From Stromatinia cepivora (taxonomy: Eukaryota; Ascomycota; Leotiomycetes; Helotiales; Sclerotiniaceae), in contig RCTD01000031.1 of assembly GCA_014898415.1 (NCBI GenBank), positions 62,001 through 126,000 on the forward strand: a DNA stretch of 64,000 nucleotides, read 5' to 3'. This document shows, piece by piece, positions 24,347-37,162 of this stretch. Within the stretch, counting starts at the first letter, position 1; each line of letters starts with the position of its first letter. Below the pieces are notes generated by a model, which saw only the letters and a program-made list of their open reading frames with translations, was not told where the DNA came from and searched no databases. The translations under genes and the position numbers were made by a program.

Positions 24347-26768
24347 CAGTTTGCGCTTGATTCAATTCGCGCTATGGTTGTTTTGGTGGGTGGGGTTTAA
24401 TTTTTACACATATCACTGCTTGGGATTGGTACATATCTGGATGTGTTGGCAGAAGACGATGATGGAATGGCATGAGGTTGACGATATGAATGATGGTTGT
24501 TATGATGAATGATTGATTGGAAGCGTGGATGGATTTCCGGATAGTGAAATGCCTTCGGTTTTCTCGCCTCGCATAGCTACTGGTAAATTCACAGCTAGAA
24601 ACTACAACTTGATGCTACGGCATCCATTGTGTGTAGCTTGGCTTCCTAGATAGCTAGCTCATCTACACACAAAAAACTAAATAAACACATATACCAACGT
24701 ATCTAATTCATACAATCAATTCATTGTGAAATTCCAATCCAAATGACCTTTCTTACTCGCATTTGAGCATCTCATTATCAATACCGTGGCAGTTCTAAAC
24801 TACCGAATCTAATCCACTGGTGACCCTAACCTTTCACTCGAATTTCTCCCATTAAACAAAAAAAAAACACCATAACCCCTCCAGATTGCGTGCGTGGGAA
24901 TTCAAGACTACCCTCCACAATATCATCCGCTCCGGCATTTTTAATCGATTAAAAAATATGCGCATACCGGGTAGGAAATGACGTTTTGAATGGGGGACCG
25001 GATGGGTTTGTTGGGGATTAGCCGGTTCGCTACTGTGGATTTACATGGGGAAGTGGAAAATTAGCCGATTGTTGCAAGGGGCTCCGGCTAATTTTTAGCC
25101 GGTGAAGAACGGGAACCCAGTGATGCGTGTGGTGAGCTTATTTTAATTTCGATGGTGGAGGGAGTTGTGTGTGGTCCATTTTTTTGTAGGAAGGTGGGTT
25201 TTTGGGTCATTTTTGTTTAAAATATGAATGAGTGTTCCTTTTTATAGAAATAGCAGCTAATTTGATGTTTGTGATTTCCGCTTGATAACCGGTGCGCTGG
25301 AGAGTTATTGCTATAGCTTTGACGCCTGATTTTGTCGCTTGATTTTTGGAACTCTTAATATTTCTTTGCCTTTAAGGCTCAATTGCGATTACCTGATGTA
25401 TCACGGAAGCAATGTGAAGGAGGTAAGATGAGATATGCATCCATCGCAAGTGAGGATGCTGGTGACACCGTGAGAGCGACACTCCCTCCTTGGAGGTGGA
25501 GCGATAAGAATGTTATGGTACGGAAAGGGCACTAATCCAAAGACCCTGGGTATAAAGGGACATCTAAAATCACTCCTCCACGAATGTCAGATACGCCTGT
25601 CAAAACAGAGGGATAGGGATTAAGAACAGTAACCTTTCTACATTCCTTAGGCCGAAGTTGTGGACTATGTATGGGAGATGAAGGAGCGGTTGAATATAGA
25701 GTAATGGAAGAGCTTACTGTTGGGCCTTGGATTTATACAAAATCTCCGAACGATGCGAGCGGAAACGAATACGGAGAGTCCAGGGACGGGAAAATGTTCT
25801 AGCGGTGGTACATAGTTATCGTCGTGAAAGAAAAATGTAGCGAGTGGGGAAAGGAAGGAGGGAAGGAAAGAAGGCGAATGGAAGCGACAACAAGATGGTC
25901 GAGCTTATCTATCCCATCAAACTACCACAGTTAGGAAAAGGGATGTTTTCTCGACATCCTCCATACCTAGGGGCAAAGAACCTCCGGCTAATGCAAAGCA
26001 TGGTTCCAACACAGATGGGAGTTGTGGACTATCATGGACAGCATTGATCCCAAGTCACTCGACCACCGCGTGAGATCTCAATGTCATTGTTGCTGTGATT
26101 TACCTCTGGTATGTTAATTTTTCAATTTCACTAGGCTTGTTGACTGCTCCGGCCGTTATTACGATCAACGAACCACTATAACATGATCACTTCAGAACGA
26201 GGTACATGTTTTTAAGTATTTTTCACTTGCACATATTTCTTAGATTGATTGATTCATTTTGTTGAACTAGCCATGTACTAAAGTTGCAAATCATAGAATA
26301 AAAGCAGTACGTAATTCCTCCCGAGGTAGTACTCATCAGAAGCTTTGGATAGTCAAATAGACATTCCCATGTTTTCTTCATTGGGCACTCACTGTCGTTG
26401 AAGACTATCCTGTACTATCTTCGGATGCTCTGAAACAAGAAGACAGCAGCGGTGGTATCTCAATACAAATCGAAGTCGTAACTCCTCCCATCCCCCAGAT
26501 TTGGCAAGATATTATTAGTTCCCGTGCCGGCTCCCACAAGATGTCTTTAAAGACATCCCTTTTTTCTCTCGGGCGTGATAATGCCGAGATCCGAAGCCTT
26601 CTTCGATGCCGATAATGAAAGTGAATACAACACAACCCCACACCTCAACAAATTTGCAAAATCTTCAAGCAATTTCCCAGATCCACAGACCTCAAATCTA
26701 TTGAACTCTGACTTCCTCGCCCCAAATAAGCAGTTCCTCCCAGTTGCCCAGCTCTACAGACCTCAAAT
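24347..26768. other. Convergent intergenic region, no gene recognised
   Basis: 2.4 kb between the end of metR and the end of the minus-strand DUF3716-like gene. No frame longer than 80 codons looks protein-coding. It includes GGCTAA/TTAGCCGG inverted elements around 25018-25103 and an imperfect 71-bp duplication at the right edge (26670-26810). Confidence 0.55.
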
Positions 26769-26810
26769 CTATTGAGCTCCAGTTTCCTCGCTCTCGGCGC
26801 GTTGAAGACT
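26670..26810. repeat. Imperfect 71-bp tandem duplication at the 3' end of a gene
   Basis: Two diverged copies with 71-bp offset: about 26670-26740 and 26741-26810. Both contain ACAGACCTCAAATCTATTGA, at 26685 and 26756. The second copy covers the stop codon (26769-26771) and last codons of the minus-strand gene, so the first copy is a decayed duplicate of that gene's end now lying in its 3' flank. Confidence 0.65.
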
Positions 26811-29495
26811 GCACTCTTGGTCCTTACCAAGATAGACGCAGTTCATGCAAGCACCCTTCAACTCTTGTCCAGCTGGCTTTGTGGCGTCAATAACGACACA
26901 GCTTGAGAATGGCACAGAACCATCATCCATGTGATCGGCGCAATGCTCGCAAGTCTTTTCTTGCTCCATTACCGTACCAGCAGCCTGTCCGGCACAAGCA
27001 CGCCAATGTTCAACATTGGTGTCGGCGATCTCACCATTTCGCGCCACATACTCTGGTGCAGGATCGATGAGTTGAGCAGTGTTGAGGTTGCGTAACTTAA
27101 AGTGGATAGGATCATCGAAGAATGGGTTTCGATTTCCAATATTCACGAAGCTGCAGAACTTATTCACGAGATCTGCAGGTGTAGGTCCAGCAAGTCGAGG
27201 CTTCTTTGGGGAGTTGCGAGGAGCTCGAGGAACGAAGGAATCACCGTCGGAATCATCGTTGGAGTCGAATGGGTCGTCGCTAACTTCATAATGAGAATCA
27301 GGAGCAGGACCGGATGCTTGGTGCGGACGCTTGCTACTGCTGGGAGTCATCCCAGCAATTTCGGAAGCACTCGCCGTCATGCTAGCAGTCTTTTCTCTCT
27401 TGCGGCACTCGGTCTTCATCTGCTTGTCCTGGAACTCACGCGTTCGCTTCAAATTCTGGCCTTCGTGCGTTCTCTGTGTTTCGTCGATCTTAGCATTCAT
27501 GTCCAAACCGTGAAGAGTCGCCGCCCTATACTTTTTGCCCTTCTCACGACCCAAATTGTACTCTTCGAAAAGATGTGGCTTCATGTATTCTCTCAAGAGG
27601 TCGGAACGCATTAAAACATCAACACATGCCATTTTATCCAAAAGATGCATACTGGAGACCGATTCCATGAATTGATTTGCCGGTGCCACATTGGCAAAAG
27701 AAGCGATTGTAGGACTTAATCTACTTGGAAGCGTGCGATGAAAAGGGTCGTTTGAGGTGCTTGGCTGGGAATGACCCTGAGCTTGCGGGGTTTGCCATTG
27801 AGGCGCAGGTTGATTCCGCGATGCGGACGGTGCGCTTTGCTGTGCTGACTGTTGACCTTGTTGTTTGGGCTGTCTGCCTTGCTGTGTAAGCTGTCGTGGT
27901 GTTGCGGTCGATGTTGCAGGCGCAAGGAGACGGAGGGAAGCTGGTCTTCCCGCAGTTCCTGCGCGTCTGGTACCACTACTTGCGAAACCTAGCGGTGAAA
28001 CTTGATTTTCCGGCTGTGGAAAAGTATCTTGACGTGGGCCTTGAAGAGATCCGGATTTTGGGTGAGGTACAACACCTAGCCGGTTGCGATGATGTTCAGA
28101 GGCAGTCCCATAGCGTCCATGTTGCTGCTTTCCAACCCGACCGGATTGTTTGGCAGCTGGACTTTGGCTTCCCTCCTGAGACTCTGATCGATCACCAGCA
28201 AATGACCGATCTGTAGTATTAAGCTCTTGAGCCAGAATGGGGGATGTGTCGCTAGACTTCCAGCTGCCTGTAGCTCTTAGTGTACCTTCGCTCAATGCAA
28301 CGCTCCGCTGATGTGCTGGTGGTACGCTGGCAGAAGCACTTTGATGCTGCCCAGCTTGTTGTGAAGATTGTTGTTGGGGCTGTACTCCTTGAACATTTCC
28401 GGTACCTTGAACCGGTGTATCAGAGGAAATGTTGTGGGCATCATTGGATGGCTGTGGACCCGGAGCATCACTATCAACTGCTGGGTCTATTGATTGACCA
28501 TCCAGTTGCCAGTTACCGAAATGTGTCGAGGGGCCATATCCAACTGGTGGAGTCGGTCCACGCAAAGCGTCAAAAGCCGACTGCATATGGAAACCAGTGG
28601 CAGCAGTGGGAGTTCTTGCTGCGTATGGAAACGCCTCAGCCATCCTCCGGTGACCTGCAGGTCTCAAAGTAGGCGCGCTTGTTGCATGGCTATGTTGAGC
28701 TGCTGCTACTTCATCAGTAGTATCATCTTGGTATTGTCCATCTTGTTGCGGAGCTTCAACATATGGGGCGGCGCTGGCAAACTGCGTGGGTGTGTTGAAA
28801 GTAGAATTGCCAACGTCTTTTGGTGGTTGTGAATTTGCAGGTGTACCACTGCCACCAGTTGCATTATGGTTATCTGCCGAATATGCCAAAGGAGTTAAAA
28901 AATGAGAGTGAGGCACCGTGGAATCTTGACCAAAGTTGTCGATGAAGTTATGTGTTGAAATGTCATGCTGTCGAGTAAAGGAGTTACCACCGCCAGAAAT
29001 GCGATTGAAATTCGTATCAAAGGAAGAAGAATCCTGGCCATGACCTGAATCAATCCCTGAATCCATCACGTTCGGGAGCCCTCCATATCCTTCTGTATCA
29101 AAGCTGTGCATAATTGGATTGATTTGGTTGGGGGAATATGGCATCTGAGGTAGGGATGTGGGAGGAAGTGCGTTCGGGAGTACTCTCGAGTTTGGGTTCC
29201 AGCCTTGGGGTAGGCCTTCTACATTCTGGCTGTTTTCGATAGGCCACTCTCCTTGATTTTCGACGGGTGTCGGAAAGGTGGGAGTCGTAAGGTTGCTCGC
29301 ACTGGCTTGTAGCCCCTCTATAGGTTACGATTAGCAACCATATATTCTAGGGTTGAAGAAAGCAAGTCAAGGAGAAATCAACGAATTTTAAATCTTACCA
29401 TTTGCGCCGCTGCTATTCGAGTTAGCATTCAGATCGGAGGGATACTGGGTGTACCAGAAGGGGTTGTATTCCTTGTTGGTGTTATTGTAAGACAT
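26769..29495 (-). CDS. Q-rich protein with C-terminal DUF3716-like cysteine domain, function unknown
   Basis: Two exons: 29495-29399 (33 codons, start MSYNNTNKEYNPFWYTQYP) and 29317-26769, separated by an intron with GTAAGA donor and CTATAG acceptor, giving 881 aa. Most of the protein is low-complexity and probably disordered, rich in Gln, Ser, Asn, Pro and His, with polyQ-like stretches around residues 345-360 and 515-540. A charged helix near 625-680 (REKGKKYRAATLHG onward) and basic clusters (KRPHQAS, SPKKPRLAGP) look like nuclear signals. The last 110 residues form a compact domain with a CEHC pair, a CVV, then GACMNCVYLG and CSL, matching my memory of DUF3716, a fungal cysteine domain of unknown role. 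A nuclear regulatory or chromatin-associated function is a guess. The gene's 3' end is partly duplicated just downstream. Confidence 0.8.
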
Positions 29496-32370
29496 CTTGC
29501 TGATGATTCCTGGGTGGTAGTTGCGATTTCTAAGAGCCCTCGATGGAAAAAAAAGTGTGGTACTGTACTAGGATACAGTAATCTCAAATAGGTGAGGGGC
29601 TGTATAGTTTTCTCAAGATGTGGTTGTTGCTTGAAAGAAGTTGGAAGCTATGTGAGGTGGAAGTAGAAGTAGAAGTGGAAGTGGGAATGGAAGAATTACA
29701 ATTGTCTCTTCAAAGGTGTTTAAGTTACAGGGTGGAAGAAGAGTTTGGGTGTCTGTGGGAAGATTTCTTAAGAGTTGAGGGAATCCCCATCTCTCTGGTT
29801 ACTATCTTGAAGCCTAATTCCTAACGACACTAAGCCTTCCGGTGTATTATTTCTCGAATAAACAAGCATTTGCAAGAGAAATATTAGCCATTCATCGTCT
29901 AAAGCTCCCTCAGACTGTGAATTATTTCCTGGAATAGACTACCAAAGTGTGAGTTACTTTTCACTGGTAAGATCATTTTTTTAACTCAAGTGGTCACAGT
30001 TCAATACTTTTCATACAATGTGAATTGTGAGGGGTATAGGTCTTAAAAGGTCTGTACAACAATCTCTATACTTTCTACACACTTGGGGTTTTCACAACAA
30101 AGGCCAACTTCAGACCATGTTGAAGAGCTTGATGAAATCAAAGGATTGGATAGATACAGTGCACAAGCATACAGTACGGAAGTTGAAGATAATGCTTGGT
30201 AAGGAAATCAGTTTTCTTTGTGATGTACTCCTTTTTATCTACATAAGTACAAACTGTTATTCTTCTTGCATGAGAGACAAACTATTGCACCAATCCTACA
30301 GGATAGTCCAATGGAGCTTGGCCAATGCAGACAAACATTGCCAGCTTCTACACTTTACCTTAGATGTTGAATGCAAAATTATTTTGAAAATTCACTCAAG
30401 CTGTGTGAAGTCCATAAAGGAATGAGAATGCAAGCAAGCTGTACAAAAGCGATTGAACTCCACTTTCGTGCCTTGGATTTTTCTTGGAGGCTGACTGCCA
30501 ATTCTACCTTTATCTAAGCAAACTCAAAACATTTAGTCATTCATGGAAAAAAAATTTAGAACAAATACAAAGCTGTTCAAAGATATTGCGTGGATGCCTG
30601 GATCTAAGAAATAGGTACATCCATCTAGTGAAAGCAAAAGAGCAATCTGTTTGGAGTATAAAACAACCATGTGATAGTGATATTGATGACTTGCGCATAG
30701 ATTGTTGGGTTTCTTTGATAACCACTACTACTATCAGGTTGGTGGAAGAGCAAGAGAGAGTTTAGACCAGGTTAGTCTTGCTGACCTAGCCAGCTAGGAT
30801 TTCTCTTACATTTACTCTCCATTTCCTTTCATCTTTACCAATCACGGCACGGAACATTTGGAGTATGGAGTAAGCCTTCTTGACCTCCGTTTCGTGTCCT
30901 GAGCCGATGTTGCTAGAAAACCAGGGAGTAATACATCAATCTCCAGCACTTATTTCAACACCCAAACTTCAAAGTCAGATTTTTACGACTTTTCTCACCG
31001 GTCGCAGCTATAGGTGTTTCCCGCAAGAATTACACTCAACTAGCTTTGGTATAACACGAACCTGAGTCTCGTGACTGATGATGAATAAGCATCAGCGACA
31101 AAGCCGCTATCGGAATGATGATAAATAGTTTTCTGTCGGAGGTCTTATGCGATGGCATGATGTTGTAGGCTGAAAGCAAGGTTCCTCAGCTTATCATGCT
31201 CTTAAATTCAAGCCAGAATGCCGTGCTCTCAAAAGGGTGGCATTCTCACGGAACATATTGTTCCATTGTTTCAATCATATTAATTTCAGCCTTATCTTGA
31301 GAGAGGTATTTGACATCTAGGCATGTCAGTAGGTGTTTCGACAGCCACATGGTCTTGTGCTCTTCATAAACACAATAGTGTATAAGGTTTCCCCATGAGT
31401 ATCAGTGATCATGAGTGATACGCCTTAGAAGCCACACGAAGTATCTTGTCCTACTTGAGGTCAAGCATGGCGAATTCTAGTCCTTAATATATATAGATTT
31501 GATAGGTAATCGGACCGTCGCCTTACTTACGCCAAGATTATGACGAGCAGCAAGATGGTGTGATGAGCTTGATCTGACTGCTGGCAAATGACACGGTTTC
31601 TGATTGAAAAATTTCAGCCCAAAAACGATTCTGGGCTTGCCCAAGATTCCACATTCCCTATCGATAACTATATTCTACCATTTCTGGAAATCAAGAGTGA
31701 GTGCGTGAGCGAGAGGGTGAGTGATTATGGTAGTTTTCCTCGGTGGTGGTAGTGATAGTATGTCTATATGTACGACAGTGAGTTGGGATTAGAGTGTCAG
31801 GAGTCATCACTTCAAATCAACTTCTTAGATTAAGACGAAAAAATAAAAAGCGATGACACGTGATCACCTGATTACATTGGGCGTCAACAAGCTGGCCAAT
31901 CATCAAGCTTAAAATTAATCACAAGCGCTATCTTACGCGTTAACCGCTATCTTGCTTTTACTCTTGTCCGGGCCCAAAATTAGATTTGACTGACTTGTCC
32001 GGCACTAGCAAAATAAGCTCCGTTATGACTGAGATAAAGCAAAACTTCGCAATCATGTCGAACTTCACTCCTTTATTATTCGATAACATATTCTCCGAGC
32101 TAGAATTCCAATATTGTGAATCAATTTTGTATGAAGTTAGGAGGTTTTCAACAATATCAAACGTAGGAACCACCACCCCCCGCTCTATTCACACACTTTG
32201 ATGGAGTTTCGAAACAACTAGCGGTCTTATCTTCGCCACTGTTTGTCCTGTGGGGCTGAGAATATAAATTATTTGGAGTACTACAAGTTAGATGAGTATG
32301 CAAACCATCATGAAATGAAGTAGGTGCACCATATGCTGATTTAAGTAAACTAGGTTAAAACTCATTCAAT
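29496..32370. other. Intergenic, no gene recognised
   Basis: 2.9 kb between two divergent genes. A (GAAGTG/GAAGTA) purine repeat lies at 29638-29680. Frames at 30027-30425 and 30484-30765 begin at non-ATG codons and show no family. An inverted repeat (AGAATGCC 31215-31222 with GGCATTCT 31239-31246) is the only structural element noted. Confidence 0.55.
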
Positions 32371-34545
32371 ATGAGCGGAATAAACTTAGGCCGGCTTTGC
32401 TGGGTCCTCATGCTTTGGATCCTACATGATGTGAACTCTTCGACTGTTACAAACACTGGCAATCTTGGAGCAGTAGCGAGCGAAAGCAAGGTATGTAGTG
32501 AGATAGGAGCGCAACTCATCAAGAGAGGTGTAAGTAACTTCCTATCAGTGGTTGATTTGATACTGATCACGTGGTTCAGGGGAATGCCGCAGATGCTATG
32601 GTTGGCACTAGTCTTTGTGTTGGAGTCATCGGTAAGGCAGTTCCTGATCTTTGAATTGGCTGCCAGCAATAGGCTTACAAAATTTCAGGAATGTATCATA
32701 GTGGTATAGGTGGAGGTGGTTTTATGCTTGTGCGTAGCCCGGATGGAGAATTCGAAACCATAGGTCAGGTTCACGAGACATCCGTTTTGTTTTCACCTAG
32801 CTTACACACATACAGACTATAGAGAGACAGCTCCAGCTGCTGCATATCGAGACATGTACAAAAAGCACCCCAGAGAAGCAGTTGTCGGTGGAAATGCCGT
32901 TGGTGTTCCAGGTGATCTTAGAGGACTTGAGTATCTTCACAATAAATATGGAGTATGTGAATTTTTATTTTGAGATAAGTTAGCTGACTTTAACCAGCAA
33001 CTACCTTGGCATGCTGTTTGCAATCCCGCTGTACATGTCGCCAGATATGGATTTCCTGGTATGTAATTTTGCCGAGATTTTGTGGACATTGCTGATTAAA
33101 ACCAGTGACGGAAGATACAGTTTACTATATGAATGCAGCCCACAACCAAGTTGGATGGAACTTCCTCCAAGATGATCCAAACTGGGCTATGGATTTCGCT
33201 CCGAACGGCACACTCCTTAAAGTGGGTGATATAATGACAAGGAAAAGATTTGCCAGTACGCTAGAGAAGATTGCTAATAAAGGAGCATCGGCATTTTACG
33301 AAGGAGAAATCGCAGAGGCAACTATCGCAGCCATAAAGTCCACGAACGGAATTATGACCCTGGCCGATCTACAAAATTACGAAGTAAAAATTCGTAATTC
33401 AATTAATATCACTTATCGCGGCTATACTCTCCACTCAACTGGTACTCCTTCCGGTGGTTCCATAGCTCTCAGCATTCTCAAGACCATTGAAGGATACGAC
33501 ATGTACACGGCATCCGATTTACTTTTGAACACACATAGACTCGATGAATCCATGCGCTTTTCATATGCCGCGCATTCCGAGCTGGGGGACCCGTCAATTT
33601 TTGCCGAGATGGATAGATTCGAAGAAGATATCATTTCAGCTGAGACAGCAAGTGCAAATAGACGGAAAATTTTGGACGATAAGACACAAGACGTGGGGAG
33701 ATACAATCCTGAAATGTGGGATATTAAAAATAATCACGGGACGTCGCATATGGTCGCTGCGGATGCTTCTGGTCTTTCAATTACATTAACCTCTACCATC
33801 AATCTACTTTTCGGTTCCGCCGTTATGGTTCCTGAGACTGGTATGTTATGTTTAACAATTCCCCCCTCTCCTCTTTCTTAGTTTCATGAATTGCAAAGTT
33901 CATACGTCTCTCTTTCATCTCCGTTTCAAAACAATTCGGAACATTTCAAAATTTTGCTGACAATCTCACAGGAGTAATCCTTAACAACGAAATGGACGAT
34001 TTCTCCATCCCTGGCGTTCCCAACTACTTTGGTTTCGTTCCTTCCCCTATGAACTACGTTCGCCCTGGGTGAGTTTCAACAATTCCCAGATTTCAATCTC
34101 CACGCGTAACCACCAATGACTAACCATCAATCCTAGTGCTCGCCCCATGAGTTCCATCTCCCCCATTCACATCTCTCATCCCAACGGCTCACACTTCCTC
34201 TCCATCGGCGCAGCCGGCGGTTCACGAATCCCCACCTCCACCATCCAAACCATCATCAACATAATCGACCACGGCATGTCCCTCGAAGAAGCATTAAAAC
34301 AACCTAGAATGCACGATCAATTACTACCAGAAAGAACAACCGTAGAGCCTGGATATAGTGAAGAATTACAGGAAGCGTTGAGGGAAAGGGGACATAAAGT
34401 TACGTGGGCAAGTGGGAGGGAGAGTGCGGTGCAGGGTGTTAGAGTTTGGGGTGATTTATCGATGGATGAAGGGTTAGAGGCGGGAGGATGGTTGGAGGCG
34501 GTAGGAGAACCGAGGCAGAAGGGAAGTGGTGGGGTTGGAGCTTGA
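32371..34545 (+). CDS. Gamma-glutamyltransferase (glutathione hydrolase)
   Basis: Ntn-hydrolase that splits the gamma-glutamyl bond of glutathione and conjugates, feeding Cys and Glu recovery. Eight exons fit the frame exactly: 32371-32529, 32580-32631, 32689-32763, 32816-32952, 32998-33058, 33106-33840, 33972-34068 and 34137-34545, giving 574 aa. The N-terminus (GRLCWVLMLWILHDV) is a signal peptide or anchor, so a vacuolar or secreted enzyme is likely. Family landmarks: GNAADAMVGTSLCVGV, HSGIGGGGFMLVR, ETAPAAAYRDM, VGVPGDLRGLEYLH, GTPSGGS, and the autoprocessing site NNHGTSHMVAAD with catalytic Thr at residue 374. The small subunit continues with TINLLFGS, NNEMDDFSIPG, RPMSSISP, and the glycine loop AAGGSRIPT. 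All key residues I can check are intact. It converges with ALG11, 486 bp apart. Confidence 0.95.
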
Positions 34546-35031
34546 GAGGTTTAGAAGAGGTTGGATACACCTTTGCTTGGAAGAAGGTGCGCGACGCGCG
34601 GTTAAATTGCACAATTCCCTTCACGGCCAACGATGTATTGAGCTTAATATCATGAAGCTCATGGGGATTAGAACGAACAGTTAGAATATACAGAGGCGCA
34701 GACAGAATCTTGAGTTGGATATTTGGGGAGGATATAGAGTTGATAGACAGCTCACGGTATTTTCAAGACTTTCCTAGAAAGACAGACGGCCTCGCATCGA
34801 TGCCAGATTTACGATTCAATAGAATAGCACATTCAATGAATTATTTCTCATTCTCAACAACCTACTCTTATATCAATGTTCAAACCATATCTACAAGACT
34901 TGCAATGGTGCCTGGCTTACAATGTGACAACTCGTCATATATTGGGTATTTGCTATGTATTTGCATGTGTACTCTACCAGCTCGCATCTTCGACGCATCG
35001 GCCTATATAAACCAGATTTAACATACACCCT
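34546..35031. other. Convergent intergenic spacer
   Basis: 486 bp between the stop codons of gamma-glutamyltransferase (plus) and ALG11 (minus). It must carry both 3' untranslated regions. A 103-codon open frame on the plus strand (34710-35021) begins with TTG and has no protein-like features. Confidence 0.6.
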
Positions 35032-36899
35032 CTATTGGTTTCTTCTAACGCCTTCCCATTTCCTCCGCAACGCAACTAGCTGTTCCATACCCACAATCCA
35101 CTTTTTCGCAAACTCCGCTTCTGTAAACCTTTGCGCCGATTTTCTCGCCCTCAATCTCATCGCTATTTTATCTTCGCGTGGAAGGGACAATGCGCTCTCG
35201 AAACCTTCAGCAAATTGTTCTACTGTCGATGCATGGAAGCCTGCGTTCAAGGATTAATTGCGCTACAGACAAGCGAGGTGGAAAGGGGTAAGAAAAAAGG
35301 CAAACAAACCTGTAGGCAAACCATCAATTTTGGTAACAATATCTCTCTTTGGACCGCCGCTATCATGAACAACACTAATTAATCCTGCCGCTTGGTACTC
35401 CACAACTCCAATTCCAAAATGCTCATTCCACATCCCGTTAACCCCAACACTAGCTTTGCCTAACCACTTCAGAATATCCGGCCAAGGCGCATCCAAATGA
35501 AATTCGACATCATCCTTAACCTGTAGTTCATTTGCTAACAACCGTAATTGATATACACGTTTTGAATCTGAGTCGTCGCGAACACTGCCAATGAGAATAA
35601 GTTTTGCGCCTTCGGCTGCACCAGATTTAGTAGCTTTGAAGGCGGCAAATGCGCTTAAAATAAGTTGGTGGTTCTTTTCTGGACGGAATTGCGCGATATA
35701 AAGAAGAGCCGGTTGACGTCTTGATTCTGATTCGGGGTTTACTGTAATCTTCTCCTCGAGCTCTTCGACGGCTACCGGAGGAAAGACTGCTGTTGCGATG
35801 GGCTTCTTTAGGTCGTGTCGCCATTCTCCCCATAGTGATGTGATGTGATCGAGTGTCCAATTTGAGTTTGTGAGAACTACATCAATGGATGCTCCGACCC
35901 AGGTATAAAATTTCGCAAATATGTTCCAATAAAGCTTCTTTGCCTCTCCTCTTAGTCCTTTGCCTTTTCCGGCATTCACTCCTTGCTTTCCGGTGGCGGA
36001 TGTGGGGTCTAGGGAGCCCAGCATATCTGTCGAGATTGTAGGATAATGTACGTATGCTCCAGTGGGCACTTCGGGGAACAAAATCTTGCTAAATCCAAGT
36101 GCAAATGCGTAACCCATTGTATCCACAAATATGTCCGGCACAACTAAAGAGAATGCATCCCATGCAAGTATAATGGAACCAATCGATTGGCCTAGAAGTG
36201 TGAAATGAGGCCAAGTTGAAGCCAAAACCCAATGTCTAGTTGTGAGATAAAGGAAGGTAATCGTTGGTGGATGGAGTTGAATGTTGAAACGATCCTATTT
36301 GCCGTAATTAGTCGGCGCATTCGCTGAGAATGGTATTTTGTCTATACCTTTACTCTAGCAATAATTTGCGACTTATCCACATCATGATCTCCAGTGTAGA
36401 CGATGCATTTCGCATTAGGCCATCGTTTTTGAGTTGCTAGAATCGCAGCCCATAGAACCCGTTCACCACCACCTCCAGCATTACTAAAGTAATGTTAGCC
36501 AAGCAAGCCGAAACAACTTCCAGGCGAGGCCTCTCCGTACCAAAAGGGGTGGAAGAATCCAACAATGCCATCCCATTCCTTATCCCCATTCCCTCCAATT
36601 TTGGTCGCATAAGATTCCACATTCTCCCAATCATCACTATCCCTTCTCTTTTCTCTATTTTTCCTATACTCCTTCTCATCAATCTCTACCCTTTCCAAAA
36701 CTTGAGCTTTCCTTCCTGCTGTCTTTTGCCTCAAATAGAACCCCACCGTGCGTCCGACATATCCGACAAGCTTCGGGACTCCTAAAAGAACAATCAAAGG
36801 AGTCGCACCAAGAATCAAAGCTATTAGAATTGTCCATTTGGTATCCAGCCCAAATGTCCACATATCACCACCATCCGGAGCTTTGCATATTTCCGCCAT
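35032..36899 (-). CDS. ALG11: ALG11, GDP-Man:dolichol-PP-oligosaccharide alpha-1,2-mannosyltransferase
   Basis: GT4-family enzyme on the cytosolic ER face that adds the fourth and fifth mannoses to dolichol-PP-GlcNAc2Man3 in N-glycan assembly. Four exons: 36899-36541, 36483-36348, 36294-35310 and 35240-35032, giving 562 aa. An N-terminal membrane anchor spans about residues 22-46 (ILIALILGATPLIVLLGV). The split codon across intron 1 restores the family motif [20 protein letters not shown]. Later landmarks are YTGDHDV, ASTWPHFTLLGQSIGS, DTMGYAFALGFSKI, GAYVHYPTIS, VLTNSNWT, VFPPVAVEEL, the GT4 hinge ALLYIAQFRPEKNH, and the C-terminal E-x7-E-type motif GMWNEHFGIGVVEYQAAGLI. The final exon completes GLPTGFHASTVEQFAEGF. 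Length matches the family. It is divergent from COX18 across 263 bp. Confidence 0.96.
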
Positions 36900-37162
36900 A
36901 ACTTTTTGAAAGATTTGGAACAGAAGAGAGGGGGAGCGACGTTTGCCTCTAGAGTTTCCAGGGTTACTGTGTCACTTCTAGCTGTGACGCGCAGGCGGTG
37001 GATCGTGCGGCCGCTTATACCGATATGCGGGCATTTTTTCAAGGATGACATGTGAACGGAACCTCTACTTGAGAAAATCAGTCATGTTAGAAATATCGAG
37101 AAATTGATCGATGCGTGAAAGTTGATTGTCTCTTCTCAGCAACGCATCTTGTAAATCGGCTT
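36900..37162. promoter_or_regulatory. Shared divergent promoter of ALG11 and COX18
   Basis: 263 bp separate the start codons of ALG11 (minus, 36899) and COX18 (plus, 37163), so both core promoters and leaders must be packed here. The middle is GC-rich for this genome (CTGTGACGCGCAGGCGG and GCGGCCGC near 36983-37014). No TATA box is obvious on either side. Confidence 0.55.

Noticed and set aside
30027..30765. Two open frames of 132 and 93 codons
   Set aside because: Non-ATG starts for the codons listed, no domain text and no splice link between them.
31215..31246. Inverted repeat as a transposon end
   Set aside because: Arms of only 8 bp, no target-site duplication or coding relic nearby.
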